Assembly: GCF_003403035.1 (NCBI RefSeq)
Contig: NZ_QURN01000017.1
Span: 22,040 to 86,039 of the forward strand
Length of the DNA stretch: 64,000 nt
DNA from: Mesorhizobium denitrificans
Lineage (GTDB): Bacteria; Pseudomonadota; Alphaproteobacteria; Rhizobiales; Rhizobiaceae
Reading direction: 5' to 3'
The notes under the pieces are model-generated. The model was given only the letters and a program-made list of their open reading frames with translations, was not told the origin of the DNA and made no database searches. Below are positions 17,587 through 25,399 of this stretch, piece after piece (positions within the stretch are counted from its first letter, which is position 1; every line of letters begins with the position of its first letter). Position numbers and translations under genes: made by a program.

Positions 17587-17847
17587 CTATGCTGTGCGCG
17601 CATGATACAGGACCCTGTATCCTCGCGAGCGCCTGACGCGCAACAGATCGAGGAACAGGATAACCGCGTCCCTCTCACTCTCAAAATGATGCACCTTTTT
17701 TTGGCCGGTCGAACCGATCCGCCCCCAGCAGCGCGTCACGCATGGCGTTCCGAACAACGTCGTTTCGATCGCCAGCACGTAGAAACGCGCCATGTTCTTC
17801 TCCGGATCTGTGCGTTCGACATAGAGACGATAGGGCTGGACAAGCAT
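17587..17847 (-). CDS. WGR-domain small protein
   Basis: This 86-aa protein contains CVTRCWGRIGSTGQKKVHHFESERDAVILFLDLLRVRRSRGY, a complete WGR domain (W-G-R-I-G then the KK/helix). The start MLVQPYRLYVERTDPEKNMARFYVLAIETTLFG gives the preceding strands. WGR domains are thought to bind nucleic acid, as in PARPs and MolR-type proteins; here the domain stands alone. It is on the strand opposite to its neighbours. Confidence 0.85.
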   Translation of the reverse strand: MLVQPYRLYVERTDPEKNMARFYVLAIETTLFGTPCVTRCWGRIGSTGQKKVHHFESERDAVILFLDLLRVRRSRGYRVLYHARTA

Positions 17848-17899
17848 AAGCGGGACATTGGTCCCCTTCAGGTTTCACGTCCAACGAGACTTGTGAATC

Positions 17900-18345
17900 G
17901 ATCCTGCCCGTCCGATTCATGCGGATGATGAATCGGTGACAAAATTGTCAGGCTGAGTCGGGCGAGCCGGCCTCCGGCCGACCGGGCTCTATTCGCTTCG
18001 CTCACGGAACCCGCTTCGCGGTTTCCGCCTTCGGTAACGATCCCATCTCGCAATGCCCCGGGAACCGGATCGACCGGTTCCCGTCGCAACGAGGGGATGC
18101 CCCTCGCGCTCCCCCGCCGGCTGGTCGCCGGATATCGACACGCGCGCGGACCGCGCGCGTGATTACTCTCTCTCAATGACGTCCCAGTCTATCGGACCTC
18201 CTCGCGTGTCAAGGATGAGCGGTTTCCCCCAATTTTGCCGGCCTGCGGCCGCGTCCCTGCGGGCCGTTCGCAAAATCGGTTCCCCCACTCCCCGCCTCCG
18301 GCGGCCGCTTCGCGGTCCCTGACCCGCTCGTCGATAAACGATGAA
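17900..18345. repeat. Palindrome-dense non-coding island
   Basis: Within ~450 bp many short GC hairpins occur: GCCTCCGGCC, CGCTTCGCTC, CGCTTCGCGG, ACCGGATCGACCGGT, GAGGGGATGCCCCTC, CGCGCGCGGACCGCGCGCG and GCCTCCGGCGGC. No gene is visible. It lies upstream of two small + strand genes and about 1.5 kb from the probable nick site, so it would enter a recipient early as single strand. Confidence 0.5.
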
Positions 18346-18379
18346 TGCCTGTCGTCATCGATCAGAGGAGACGACCGAC

Positions 18380-18553
18380 ATGACCACCATGGACGAGATC
18401 ATCGAACTGCGCGCCGAACTCCGGCACTGCTATTTCACCAAGAAGGAGCGCATCGCCGCCAAAGCCCAACTGGCTGCGCTGATCGCAAAGGCGCAGGCTG
18501 AGGATGAGCATTTTGCGCGCTACATCGACATCTTCCTCACGGATATCGAATGA
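18380..18553 (+). CDS. Small helical protein, 57 aa
   Basis: An AGAGGAGACGACCGAC site precedes MTTMDEIIELRAELRHCYFTKKERIAAKAQLAALIAKAQAEDEHFARYID. It is entirely helical with a charged surface. It is probably a real leading-region gene. No family is recognised. Confidence 0.6.
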   Translation: MTTMDEIIELRAELRHCYFTKKERIAAKAQLAALIAKAQAEDEHFARYIDIFLTDIE

Positions 18554-18728
18554 GAAGCAAGAGGAAGGGTGCTGCGCGCCCTTCCTCCCCACGCCTCGAA
18601 CAGCTTCACCATCAGGATAATGTGCCCACCCTCGGAAGGCTCTGTTCCCCGAGGACCCGAACGCGATCCCTTTCCCCCTCGTCCGCCGATGCGGACCTTT
18701 GCCATCAGAAACGAAAAAGGAGGCGTCT

Positions 18729-19271
18729 ATGCCTGACTTCGAATATTTGGACCTCTATGCAAAGTTCGCGGGTTTCAGAATTCTCGCCCTCGCGAACCGC
18801 CTCTCCTGCGATGACGAGTTCAGCCGCCGCGCCCATGACAAGCTCGTGGTCGAACTCGACGAACTCATTCGCGTGACACGGCGTATCCTTGCTGCCGAAC
18901 ATACACTCGCATCCGATCCCGATGCGAACCGAGAAGACCTCGGCGAAACGATCTGGTGCGCGGAGCAGGAACTCACCTGCTATCAGGAGGCTTGCGACGG
19001 AATCGACCTCATCGACAACCACATCTTCATCGACTGGGAAACAAAGGAGTGGCACGACCTCCGCACAGGTCACTGGTATTCATTGCACGATTTTGATCCG
19101 CCACGGATTAAGATCGGCGACGACCGGCTGAACGGCCTTTGCAAGATCATCGCCGACATCGCCGCAGAGACCGGCATACGCTTCAATGCCTACGCCAACG
19201 AATCCTCATTCCCGCATGAGGAGGAAGACGTAGACCCGGAGTGCTACGAGGACCTGCAAGGCCACGATTGA
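18729..19271 (+). CDS. Hypothetical acidic protein, 180 aa
   Basis: I took MPDFEYLDLYAKFAGF as the start because AAAGGAGGCGTCT precedes it; an ATG at 18699 is the alternative. The protein is acidic and helical (DELIRVTRRILAAEHTLASDPDANREDL), then TKEWHDLRTGHWYSLHDFDPPRIKIGDDRLNG, ending in EEEDVDPECYEDLQ. Acidic plasmid proteins near oriT are sometimes DNA mimics or anti-restriction factors, but I see no direct sign of that. A terminator follows. Confidence 0.65.
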   Translation: MPDFEYLDLYAKFAGFRILALANRLSCDDEFSRRAHDKLVVELDELIRVTRRILAAEHTLASDPDANREDLGETIWCAEQELTCYQEACDGIDLIDNHIFIDWETKEWHDLRTGHWYSLHDFDPPRIKIGDDRLNGLCKIIADIAAETGIRFNAYANESSFPHEEEDVDPECYEDLQGHD

Positions 19272-19284
19272 GAGTGCGGCCAAG

Positions 19285-19319
19285 AATCGACAGGCGGCGC
19301 ACGCTGCCTGTCGATTTCA
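19285..19319 (+). terminator. Hairpin terminator
   Basis: A perfect 11-bp stem AATCGACAGGC / GCCTGTCGATT with a 10-nt loop is followed by TCAAT, just after the stop of the 180-aa gene. The T-tract is poor. Confidence 0.55.
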
Positions 19320-19662
19320 ATCCTATAAACGCTTCAGCACACTTCCGCGATGACGCGCAGTGGCAGGCCGCCGCGCATCGAGCACGCCGGCCTGCCCTGG
19401 GGGGAGAGACTAACCGCCTCTCCCCCCAAGACCCCCCACTCCTTTCGGACTGCTTCGCAGCCGGCCTTTCGGGCCGGTAGAAGGACGCTGCCGCGACTTC
19501 GCCAATGCAGCCGGGCAGTTCGCTCGGCGTCAGCCTGCGCAGCTGACGCCTTCGCTCCTGCCCTGGCGGCGCGCTCACGCCTCGATGGACGCTGCAGCTT
19601 CGCAGCCAAGCGCTACGCTTTTGGCTGCTCGCCGTGACGCTATCTCGGCGTTCGCTTCGGAC
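19320..19662. other. Gene-free stretch beside oriT
   Basis: No protein-like frame is seen. Several small hairpins occur (for example CCTTTCGGG). It flanks the oriT-like block on its leading side. Confidence 0.35.
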
Positions 19663-19870
19663 TTTTCATGAGTAGGCGGGTTTGCCCGCGCCGTGAATCG
19701 CTGTCACTCCTCGCCCTTCGGCCGCGTTGCGACCGAAGGCTCCGTCGGACATCGGCCAATAATCGAGCCGCGATCTGCAAGCAGTCTCGCGGCTCGATTA
19801 TTGGCGACGGCGCAGGCTAACCCGCCTACTCATGAAAATGGCAGGATAGGCTATCTGTATACAGATAGCC
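19663..19870 (-). other. Probable origin of transfer (oriT)
   Basis: Read on the - strand, a perfect 22-bp palindrome (19849-19870, core CTATCTGTATACAGATAG) abuts TATCCTG/CC. That matches the IncP/VirD2-type nic consensus YATCCTG/Y, with the predicted cut between 19842 and 19841. Next come perfect 20-bp inverted repeats (19819-19838 and 19663-19682, containing CATGAGTAGGCGGG) enclosing a perfect 18-bp inverted repeat (19756-19773 / 19787-19804). The loop of the latter holds a further CTGC/GCAG stem. Relaxase and two RHH genes follow within 2 kb. A palindrome directly 5' of nic is what relaxases of this class bind. The nick itself is an inference. Confidence 0.7.
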
Positions 19871-19965
19871 GTTGCACCCGGCGGGTGCTTCGTCGCTCCG
19901 CTCCCCGTAGATGTTGATTTGCTGCTTATCGAGATCATCTCGAAGGGCGCAGCCGTGCCGAAATC

Positions 19966-20175
19966 TGCGATTGCGTGATTGTGGGAATCCGCGACTGCGC
20001 GATTAACGCATTGCGCATATGCGTCATTGCGACAATCCGCGTTTGTGTCATTCCGCCAATATGCGTTCGCCGCATTTCGGTAAATGCCGGTTCACGCAAT
20101 GCGTGATTGTGCGATCGTCGGATTGCGGCGTTGCGCGATTGCGCTGCCTGCGGAATCCGCTCTTGCGCGATGGCG
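19966..20175. repeat. TGCG[TC][GC]ATT repeat array
   Basis: Seven near-copies are TGCGTGATTG, TGCGCGATTA, TGCGTCATTG, TGTGTCATTC, TGCGTGATTG, TGCGCGATTG and TGCGCGATGG. They are interleaved with related GCGATTG, GCGATCG and inverse CGCAAT, GACAAT elements. Spacing is irregular but often near helical turns. It sits between oriT and the parA-like gene. It could be the centromere of a ParA/RHH partition system or an overdrive-like site for VirC1/VirC2-type proteins. Confidence 0.55.
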
Positions 20176-20202
20176 TCAATGCTGGCATGAGTAAGGCTGA
20201 AA

Positions 20203-20218
20203 TTATACTATCGTATAA
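20203..20218 (+). promoter_or_regulatory. Operator-like palindrome upstream of parA-like gene
   Basis: TTATACTATCGTATAA is a perfect TTATAC/GTATAA inverted repeat 70 bp before the parA-like start. It is the best copy of a motif repeated upstream of the relaxase, both T4SS operons and the exported-protein operon. GTATAA can also form a -10 box. Confidence 0.65.
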
Positions 20219-20287
20219 GTTAAAAACTGGCACCTGCGCCGTTTCATCGTCGCCACGGTCCCAAATACAAAGTGGGCTCATTGTCCG

Positions 20288-21040
20288 ATGACCATCACAC
20301 CGAAGCAGCCGGCTGTCTCGCTCGCTCTCTCCACTTTCAAGGGTGGCGCAGGCAAAACGGCGTTGAGCATCAACCTAGGCGCCGAGTTTGGCAGCCAGGG
20401 TAACAAGACCCTCATCATCGATTGCGACCTGCAGCAATCCTCCTATCGTTGGTACATGACGTCAAAGGCGCGCAAGCTGATCACGGATACGGACAACCTC
20501 GAAGTTGTCTCTGTTTCCCCAGAGCAGAACCTTCAAGACTGCCTGGCGCTAGCCCCACCTGCCGATATTCACATTTACGATGTCAGTGGCTATGCGCACG
20601 ACCGTGCCGTTGAAGTCTTCAAGCGCGTGCATGCGGTTGTAATCCCCGTCATCCTCGAGCCAACCAGCGCGACCCAAGCCATCAATATTTCCCGCTTGCT
20701 GAACGAGATCGCAGTCTCGCGTGGCGCGCCTGTGACGCCACATGCGGCGATTTGGAACCATGTCGATCACATCGCCTTGAGAAGCAACCGTGCCATTCCC
20801 GAAGTGACCAAGATTCTCTCAAGCGGCAACGTTCCGCTCTTTGAAACGGTCATTCGCAAAACCAACCATTTCAGCGACGTTGTCGCTGGCTTTGGCACGC
20901 TCTACACCAAGCTCCGCGCCATCGACGCCAATGCCAACATGGCGCCATCCGCCAAGAGGCGCGCCCGAGAGAGCGTTCTCGATGCGATCGATCAGATCAA
21001 GGGTCTGAATAACGAATTCATCTCGCTCATCGGAGCATAA
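20288..21040 (+). CDS. ParA/VirC1-like ATPase
   Basis: This 250-aa protein carries the deviant Walker A FKGGAGKTA near residue 20, LIIDCDLQQSS (Walker A' region) near 46, and IHIYDVSGYAHDRAV as Walker B. There is no N-terminal HTH, so it is a small (type Ib) ParA. The next genes encode two RHH proteins and a relaxase, the order virC1-virC2-virD1-virD2 in Ti plasmids. It could therefore recruit the relaxosome to the T4SS, as VirC1 does. Plasmid partition is the alternative. The RHH gene begins 2 bases after its stop. Confidence 0.85.
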   Translation: MTITPKQPAVSLALSTFKGGAGKTALSINLGAEFGSQGNKTLIIDCDLQQSSYRWYMTSKARKLITDTDNLEVVSVSPEQNLQDCLALAPPADIHIYDVSGYAHDRAVEVFKRVHAVVIPVILEPTSATQAINISRLLNEIAVSRGAPVTPHAAIWNHVDHIALRSNRAIPEVTKILSSGNVPLFETVIRKTNHFSDVVAGFGTLYTKLRAIDANANMAPSAKRRARESVLDAIDQIKGLNNEFISLIGA

Positions 21041-21042
21041 AC

Positions 21043-21465
21043 ATGGGAAAGGTCCCCAAAGAGCGCATCGAGGTCGGCACCAGCATCGTTCAGATCGCCA
21101 GGATAAAACCTCCGGCAGAGCCAGACGATCCAGCGGTCGCATTCATGCCGACACCGGTGTCACTTGCCCAACTGACCTCGGCCTCGCCTGCAAATTCCGG
21201 CACGATGAAGACCAGGCATCCCGCCGATGGGGAGCCTGAACAACAACCGCCGCTACCGGTTGCGCGCTCTCGACCGAAGCCTTCAACGCCCGCTGCGCCG
21301 GTTGCACGAAACAAATCAAAATCCCCCGACTATGCGCGCGTCAACTTGCAGCTCCATAACGATGTGGTAACGCGCCTCTTCATCATTGGGCGATCGCGTG
21401 GCAAGCGGTACACGACGCTGATCGAGGAATACATCCTCGCCGGCCTTGAGCGCGACAAGGGATGA
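21043..21465 (+). CDS. Ribbon-helix-helix protein (VirC2/ParB-like)
   Basis: In this 140-aa protein, residues 1-95 are Pro/Ala-rich and disordered. Residues 97-140 (YARVNLQLHNDVVTRLFIIGRSRGKRYTTLIEEYILAGLERD) form a ribbon-helix-helix: strand ARVNLQL, helix, turn, helix. This disordered-tail plus RHH layout is shared by VirC2 and by type Ib centromere-binding proteins. It is a candidate binder of the TGCG[TC][GC]ATT array or of the TTATAC-N4-GTATAA operators. Confidence 0.75.
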   Translation: MGKVPKERIEVGTSIVQIARIKPPAEPDDPAVAFMPTPVSLAQLTSASPANSGTMKTRHPADGEPEQQPPLPVARSRPKPSTPAAPVARNKSKSPDYARVNLQLHNDVVTRLFIIGRSRGKRYTTLIEEYILAGLERDKG

Positions 21466-21466
21466 C

Positions 21467-21862
21467 ATGGCCAGCGTTCCGGTCATGTTTCGGCTGCCTG
21501 CCCAACTGTCGGATCAATTGGCAGCGCTTGCTCAGCGCGTCGAAAGCAGCCCTGGTCTGATCGCGCGCCTTATCGTCACGCGCGATCTCACCGAAACAGC
21601 CGCCATGCTCGAAACCCATGATGAGAAGCTTGAGCACATCTTCCTGATAATCAAGGATATCGCGCAGGTCCACCGGGATCTTATGCGCGATGAGGTCGTC
21701 TCGACCGGCCAGGACACGATCCGGGTGCTGGAAAAACTCGATGAGATTGCGCGCGCAATCGACTCTATCCGCGACGCCGCTTTTGTGCGATCTTATACGA
21801 TAGTAAAAGAATTGATCGCCGCGCACGATGAGAAAGCCACGCAGGAATCCCTCCCGCTTTAA
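21467..21862 (+). CDS. MobC/VirD1-like RHH relaxosome accessory protein
   Basis: This 131-aa protein has an RHH N-terminus (VPVMFRLPAQLSDQLAALAQRVESSPGLIARLIVTRDL). A helical C-terminus (TAAMLETHDEKLEHIFLIIKDIAQVHRDLMRDEVV..) is probably a coiled coil. The start at 21467 lies immediately after the previous stop. The end overlaps the relaxase start by 35 bp. Position and fold suggest it loads the relaxase on oriT. Confidence 0.7.
   Translation: MASVPVMFRLPAQLSDQLAALAQRVESSPGLIARLIVTRDLTETAAMLETHDEKLEHIFLIIKDIAQVHRDLMRDEVVSTGQDTIRVLEKLDEIARAIDSIRDAAFVRSYTIVKELIAAHDEKATQESLPL
21793..21808 (+). promoter_or_regulatory. Operator-like site before the relaxase
   Basis: TTATACGATAGTAAAA matches TTATAC-N4-GTATAA at 11 of 12 palindrome positions. 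It lies inside the 3' end of the accessory RHH gene, 20 bp before the relaxase ATG. Confidence 0.5.
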
Positions 21863-23861
21863 GCGTCGCCTGCCGTTCTACCACGAACTGATCGAGGATG
21901 ATCGCCGTGGCGGCGGAGCAGGGGGTGGCAGTGTTGGCGGTGGACGGACCCCTCATTCTCGTCGCCCCTATAGCTCGACCAGATCACGACCTGGCCTCCA
22001 TGCTGCCAGCACCGCACTGAGCCGAGCCACCGGCCACAATGCCGTCGTCGTCAAAGTGCTGTCCTATGGCGCCGGCGCAGGTTCCGCGCGCAATATTCTC
22101 GAATACCAGTCTAAGGAAGAGCGGGCGATCGACCAGGACGGCCGTGAGGTCGTCAGCATCAAGGATGCGCTCGCACAATGGGAACGAGATTTCACGACGC
22201 GCGAGGGTTCGAAGGACATTCTCTTCCTCACCTATGAACTACCGATCACTGACCGCGAAACCATTGTCAGGGCGCTCGACGATCTGGCACACGACGGTAT
22301 CTTCCGGGACGGCGACACTCAACGCACCTACGCCTACAGCATTGGCCCAGGCGTGAAAGATCAGATGCGACTCAAGCTTGCCGTTGTCCTGGCTCATGAA
22401 AAATCGGACCGGGCTGACCGCACGACCGACCGACACATTCCGGCGTCGATCGAAACGGTTCGGGCAATCGATCATCGTATCGACACCCGCCTCGCGGAGC
22501 AGGGGATCGCACCAATATCCCGCTATCCCGCCAAATTTGCATCCGGCCCCAAAGGGCTCAACGCCACCCTTCACGCCATGCAGCGCCAGGACAATGCAGT
22601 CACGCTGTCGACTCGCGCACATCTGGTCGAACGCGGCAATAAAACCCCGATCTACAAACGCACAGGCGAACGCCGCTCAATCACGACAGCCGATCATAAG
22701 GAACTTACGCGAGAGGGCCGCACGGTCGGCGCCCTTCTGCAAAGCAGACAACCCCGCGACTTCATGCATCTGCTTCTTTCCGGTCCTGCAAATGTCGATC
22801 GCGCCAAGTTCATCGATGCGGCAGGTGACTTCCTCGGGACGCAATTTCATGGGCATCGATACGCCTATGCAGTCCACAATCGTCACGAGGTGACCAAACA
22901 CCCGCATGTCCATGCCATCGTCAGCCTAAAAGGCCCCGGCAGGACCCGCCTCAATCCCAACATTCGCGATTTCACGGAATGGCGCGAGCGATTCGCCGAC
23001 AAGGCGCGCGACCGCGGTCTGGCCATCGATCACCAGAAGCGCCTGGATCGGGCCGGTCCGCCTCCCGTCAAACGCTGGGAATGGGAGATGTTCCGCCGCA
23101 TGGGCGCCTATACCCCGCCCAACGTCATGACCAAGGTCATGAAAAAGATCCGCGATACGCCGACTGCGCCAACAATACAGGCCGGCGTCGACCGCTTCAA
23201 CACATCGAAGAACGCGCTCGGCCGTGTCATCGACATGCTGGACACTATCGGCAACGACCGGTCGCAGCCGAGCACGGCGCGCGAGCTCTCCAGGGATTTG
23301 ACGATCGGGTTGCGGCGCGAATATCGCCGCCTCGAAGATGCCGTCTCGCACGGCGAACTGCCTTTGCACGAGAAAGGAGAAATCCATATGCTGCGCAACA
23401 CACCCATCACCTCCAACCAGGCAAAAACCGCGATGGACGCGATCGCAACCTCGGCGGCCGCCGTCGCAAAAGCGATCACCAACCCCACGGAACGCGCGAT
23501 TTTCGAATCCGCGACCAAGGTCATCGACAAGATCGTCAAGCTTCAGCTCGACTCTCGTGTTGCCAAGGGGAAAGAGCGGATCGACGACAGGGCCTCAAAT
23601 GCAACGTCGACCAAATCGGCCGCCGGGCGCGACGCCGTACTCGAGAAGGGTGAAATCGACCGCACGTCGATCAATCGCAGCGTAGACGTTTCGCGTATCG
23701 CCCAGGCCAATCAGGGCAGGACGGTTGTCGACGATCGTCACGAGCGGGGTCGTGACCCAGCGAAAGAACGGGAAGAGGAAAAGCAGCCGGAGCGGCAGAT
23801 TCCGTCCCGCGTGGTTTTGACCCCTCCGAAAGATCGCGATCGCGGCGATCGTAGCCGTTAG
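21828..23861 (+). CDS. Conjugative relaxase (VirD2/MobP-like)
   Basis: This 677-aa protein has a basic, Gly-rich N-terminus, then VVVKVLSYGAGAGSARNILEYQSKEE with Tyr93 as candidate nicking residue. Residues 350-362 (HNRHEVTKHPHVH) form the three-His metal site of relaxase motif III. A helical middle follows, then a charged C-terminal region ending PSRVVLTPPKDRDRGDRSR. The tail nearly equals that of the Fic protein at 14.77 kb and is a probable T4SS recognition signal. It would nick oriT at about 19.84 kb and pilot the strand through VirD4. Confidence 0.9.
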   Translation: MRKPRRNPSRFKRRLPFYHELIEDDRRGGGAGGGSVGGGRTPHSRRPYSSTRSRPGLHAASTALSRATGHNAVVVKVLSYGAGAGSARNILEYQSKEERAIDQDGREVVSIKDALAQWERDFTTREGSKDILFLTYELPITDRETIVRALDDLAHDGIFRDGDTQRTYAYSIGPGVKDQMRLKLAVVLAHEKSDRADRTTDRHIPASIETVRAIDHRIDTRLAEQGIAPISRYPAKFASGPKGLNATLHAMQRQDNAVTLSTRAHLVERGNKTPIYKRTGERRSITTADHKELTREGRTVGALLQSRQPRDFMHLLLSGPANVDRAKFIDAAGDFLGTQFHGHRYAYAVHNRHEVTKHPHVHAIVSLKGPGRTRLNPNIRDFTEWRERFADKARDRGLAIDHQKRLDRAGPPPVKRWEWEMFRRMGAYTPPNVMTKVMKKIRDTPTAPTIQAGVDRFNTSKNALGRVIDMLDTIGNDRSQPSTARELSRDLTIGLRREYRRLEDAVSHGELPLHEKGEIHMLRNTPITSNQAKTAMDAIATSAAAVAKAITNPTERAIFESATKVIDKIVKLQLDSRVAKGKERIDDRASNATSTKSAAGRDAVLEKGEIDRTSINRSVDVSRIAQANQGRTVVDDRHERGRDPAKEREEEKQPERQIPSRVVLTPPKDRDRGDRSR

Positions 23862-23922
23862 AGCAGGGACTTGAACTTTCGCATCCTTCGCTGGCGGATC
23901 CACACATGTCAGGATGCTCTAA
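23858..23922. terminator. Nested inverted repeat after the relaxase
   Basis: TTAGAGCA (23858) pairs with TGCTCTAA (23915), and inside them GCATCC pairs with GGATGC. It is probably a transcription terminator. It contains ATCCTG on the - strand, which made me consider a second nick site, but it lacks the adjacent palindrome. Confidence 0.4.
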
Positions 23923-24152
23923 ACAGACGTTGACTCCAAGGGCGACCTCTTGACGCGAGAGAAGCCGTGTAACTCAATGTACTTAGAGTGCGCTTGGTTG
24001 ATGCAACCCCCCGCATCGCGGACCTTACCAAGACAGGTCTATGTGCTCGGAATCGAGCAGAAGATGTAATACCCTCTGTCACTGGTCCATCGTTTCCTGT
24101 TTCCTTTCCTGCTGCGTGTGATCTATGTCACCTGCAGCAGCGGGGAAATAGC

Positions 24153-24587
24153 ATGCACAACGGGGATGGTGGAGCGCGCGGCCAGAAGCCGTTGTCGCTC
24201 GCAGAGGTTTATGCAGTGGCATTGAGGAGGGCGGTCACCATACCTGCAAACATCTCGCCTGCCCGTGAAAAATTGGACGTTGCTGTATCTGACACGCCGG
24301 AAATGCGGGCGCTTCCTTCTACGGGTTGGAAACAGCTTTTCCTGCCCTATAGCGGGTCATTGACGATCGATGACATGCGAGAGGTATTCTCTATTGCCTT
24401 CACCGCTGCCGGCAGTCCGAAAGGGGCCGCCATGTATCGCGGGGCCGAGACCAAAAGCGGCTGGACCGTCTATTTCTCACCCACTGCCGAGAAGATCTTT
24501 GGCTCGGTCATGGTGCTCAAAGGCGCTGTTGATTGTGATCAGCCTATTGCAGGTGATGCAGCGCTGCTTTGTGGCAACGAAGAATGA
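24153..24587 (+). CDS. Hypothetical protein, 144 aa
   Basis: The start MHNGDGGARGQKPLSLAEVYAVALRRAVTIPAN follows GCGGGGAAATAGC. The middle reads TGWKQLFLPYSGSLTIDDMREVFSIAFTAAGSPKGAAMYRGAETKSGWTVYFSPT. Soluble alpha/beta protein, no recognised family. It stands alone between the relaxase and the cargo region. Confidence 0.55.
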   Translation: MHNGDGGARGQKPLSLAEVYAVALRRAVTIPANISPAREKLDVAVSDTPEMRALPSTGWKQLFLPYSGSLTIDDMREVFSIAFTAAGSPKGAAMYRGAETKSGWTVYFSPTAEKIFGSVMVLKGAVDCDQPIAGDAALLCGNEE

Positions 24588-25138
24588 ATGAATGGTGCCG
24601 GCGGTTGGTAGGAAACCCGGAAGATGCGCCACACATGAGAATGCCTTTTGGGGGTTAGTTACCTGCCCGAGGCATCGGCGATCCTGAGCGCTCGAAGAGA
24701 ACGGTTTTCACGTTCTCGGGCAAGCGTCGAAGATGTGAACGGATAGGTCGGCGCGTTTGGGCGGGTGGCTAATATATCCGGCGCTGATACGGCAGTTGCT
24801 GCCAACAGGTATAATCGGCGATTGCGCGTTTATATACGAGGCGGCTTTTTGGGGCTGATGCTTCGCCTATCGACTGAATTGCCGCAGCATCGCCCCCGCC
24901 TCAAGCTATTGGGCGATGATACATCGTCGCAGCCCGTCGCGTTATCGAAGCCCACGCGGCGGGCTTTTTGTGGATGCGAGTCAGAGAATCTATCTTATGG
25001 AACTAACGCATTGATATTGCTAACTTTTATTGCACTTTCTAACCTAGACGGTGCGATCAAAACAAGCGCGGCGTGCATTGTTCATCGAGAAGGCAACGAA
25101 CCGCGTCATCGCCTCTTGATATCCCCGGATGTCTGACT
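24588..25138. other. Gene-free stretch with a terminator-like hairpin
   Basis: No convincing gene is seen. At 24948-24969, AAGCCC-(7)-GGGCTT followed by TTT is a good small rho-independent terminator in + orientation. Confidence 0.45.
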
Positions 25139-25399
25139 TCACTGATCGCGCCTCTCCACCCGCCATCCACCGTCCTTGCGCTGGATCAGTCGCCAGTCGT
25201 GGGCTACGACCTGCGTGCCCTTCGCGGTGCGATACGCTGGAATGTGAAGATCCAATTGCTCGCCGTCGCGTTGCCATCGCGCGATGATGGCAATACCGTC
25301 GCCGAACTCGACCAGGCACTCCGGACCGCTGCTTCCATCAACTTCGACGGTTACACGACCGCGCGGAAAGGCATGGCTATGAGGAAAGACGAAACGCAT
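25139..25399 (-). CDS. Hypothetical protein, 86 aa, beside SRAP remnant
   Basis: The start MRFVFPHSHAFPRGRVTVEVDG overlaps the stop of the SRAP remnant (TAATG). The sequence ECLVEFGDGIAIIARWQRDGEQLDLHIPAYRTAKGTQVVAHDWRLIQRK is beta-rich and looks folded. Coupling to an SRAP gene suggests the two once worked together. No family is recognised. Confidence 0.6.
   Translation of the reverse strand: MRFVFPHSHAFPRGRVTVEVDGSSGPECLVEFGDGIAIIARWQRDGEQLDLHIPAYRTAKGTQVVAHDWRLIQRKDGGWRVERRDQ

Noticed and set aside
19966..20175. CRISPR-like reading of the repeat array
   Set aside because: The repeats are about 9-10 bp, irregularly spaced and degenerate, with no spacers of even length and no cas genes.
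23881..23922. A second possible nick site (CATCCTGACA on the - strand) after the relaxase
   Set aside because: The motif lacks the adjoining palindrome and the Y after G; the hairpin is better read as a terminator.
24765..25136. A 123-codon + strand frame
   Set aside because: It runs across a terminator hairpin and has no ribosome site.
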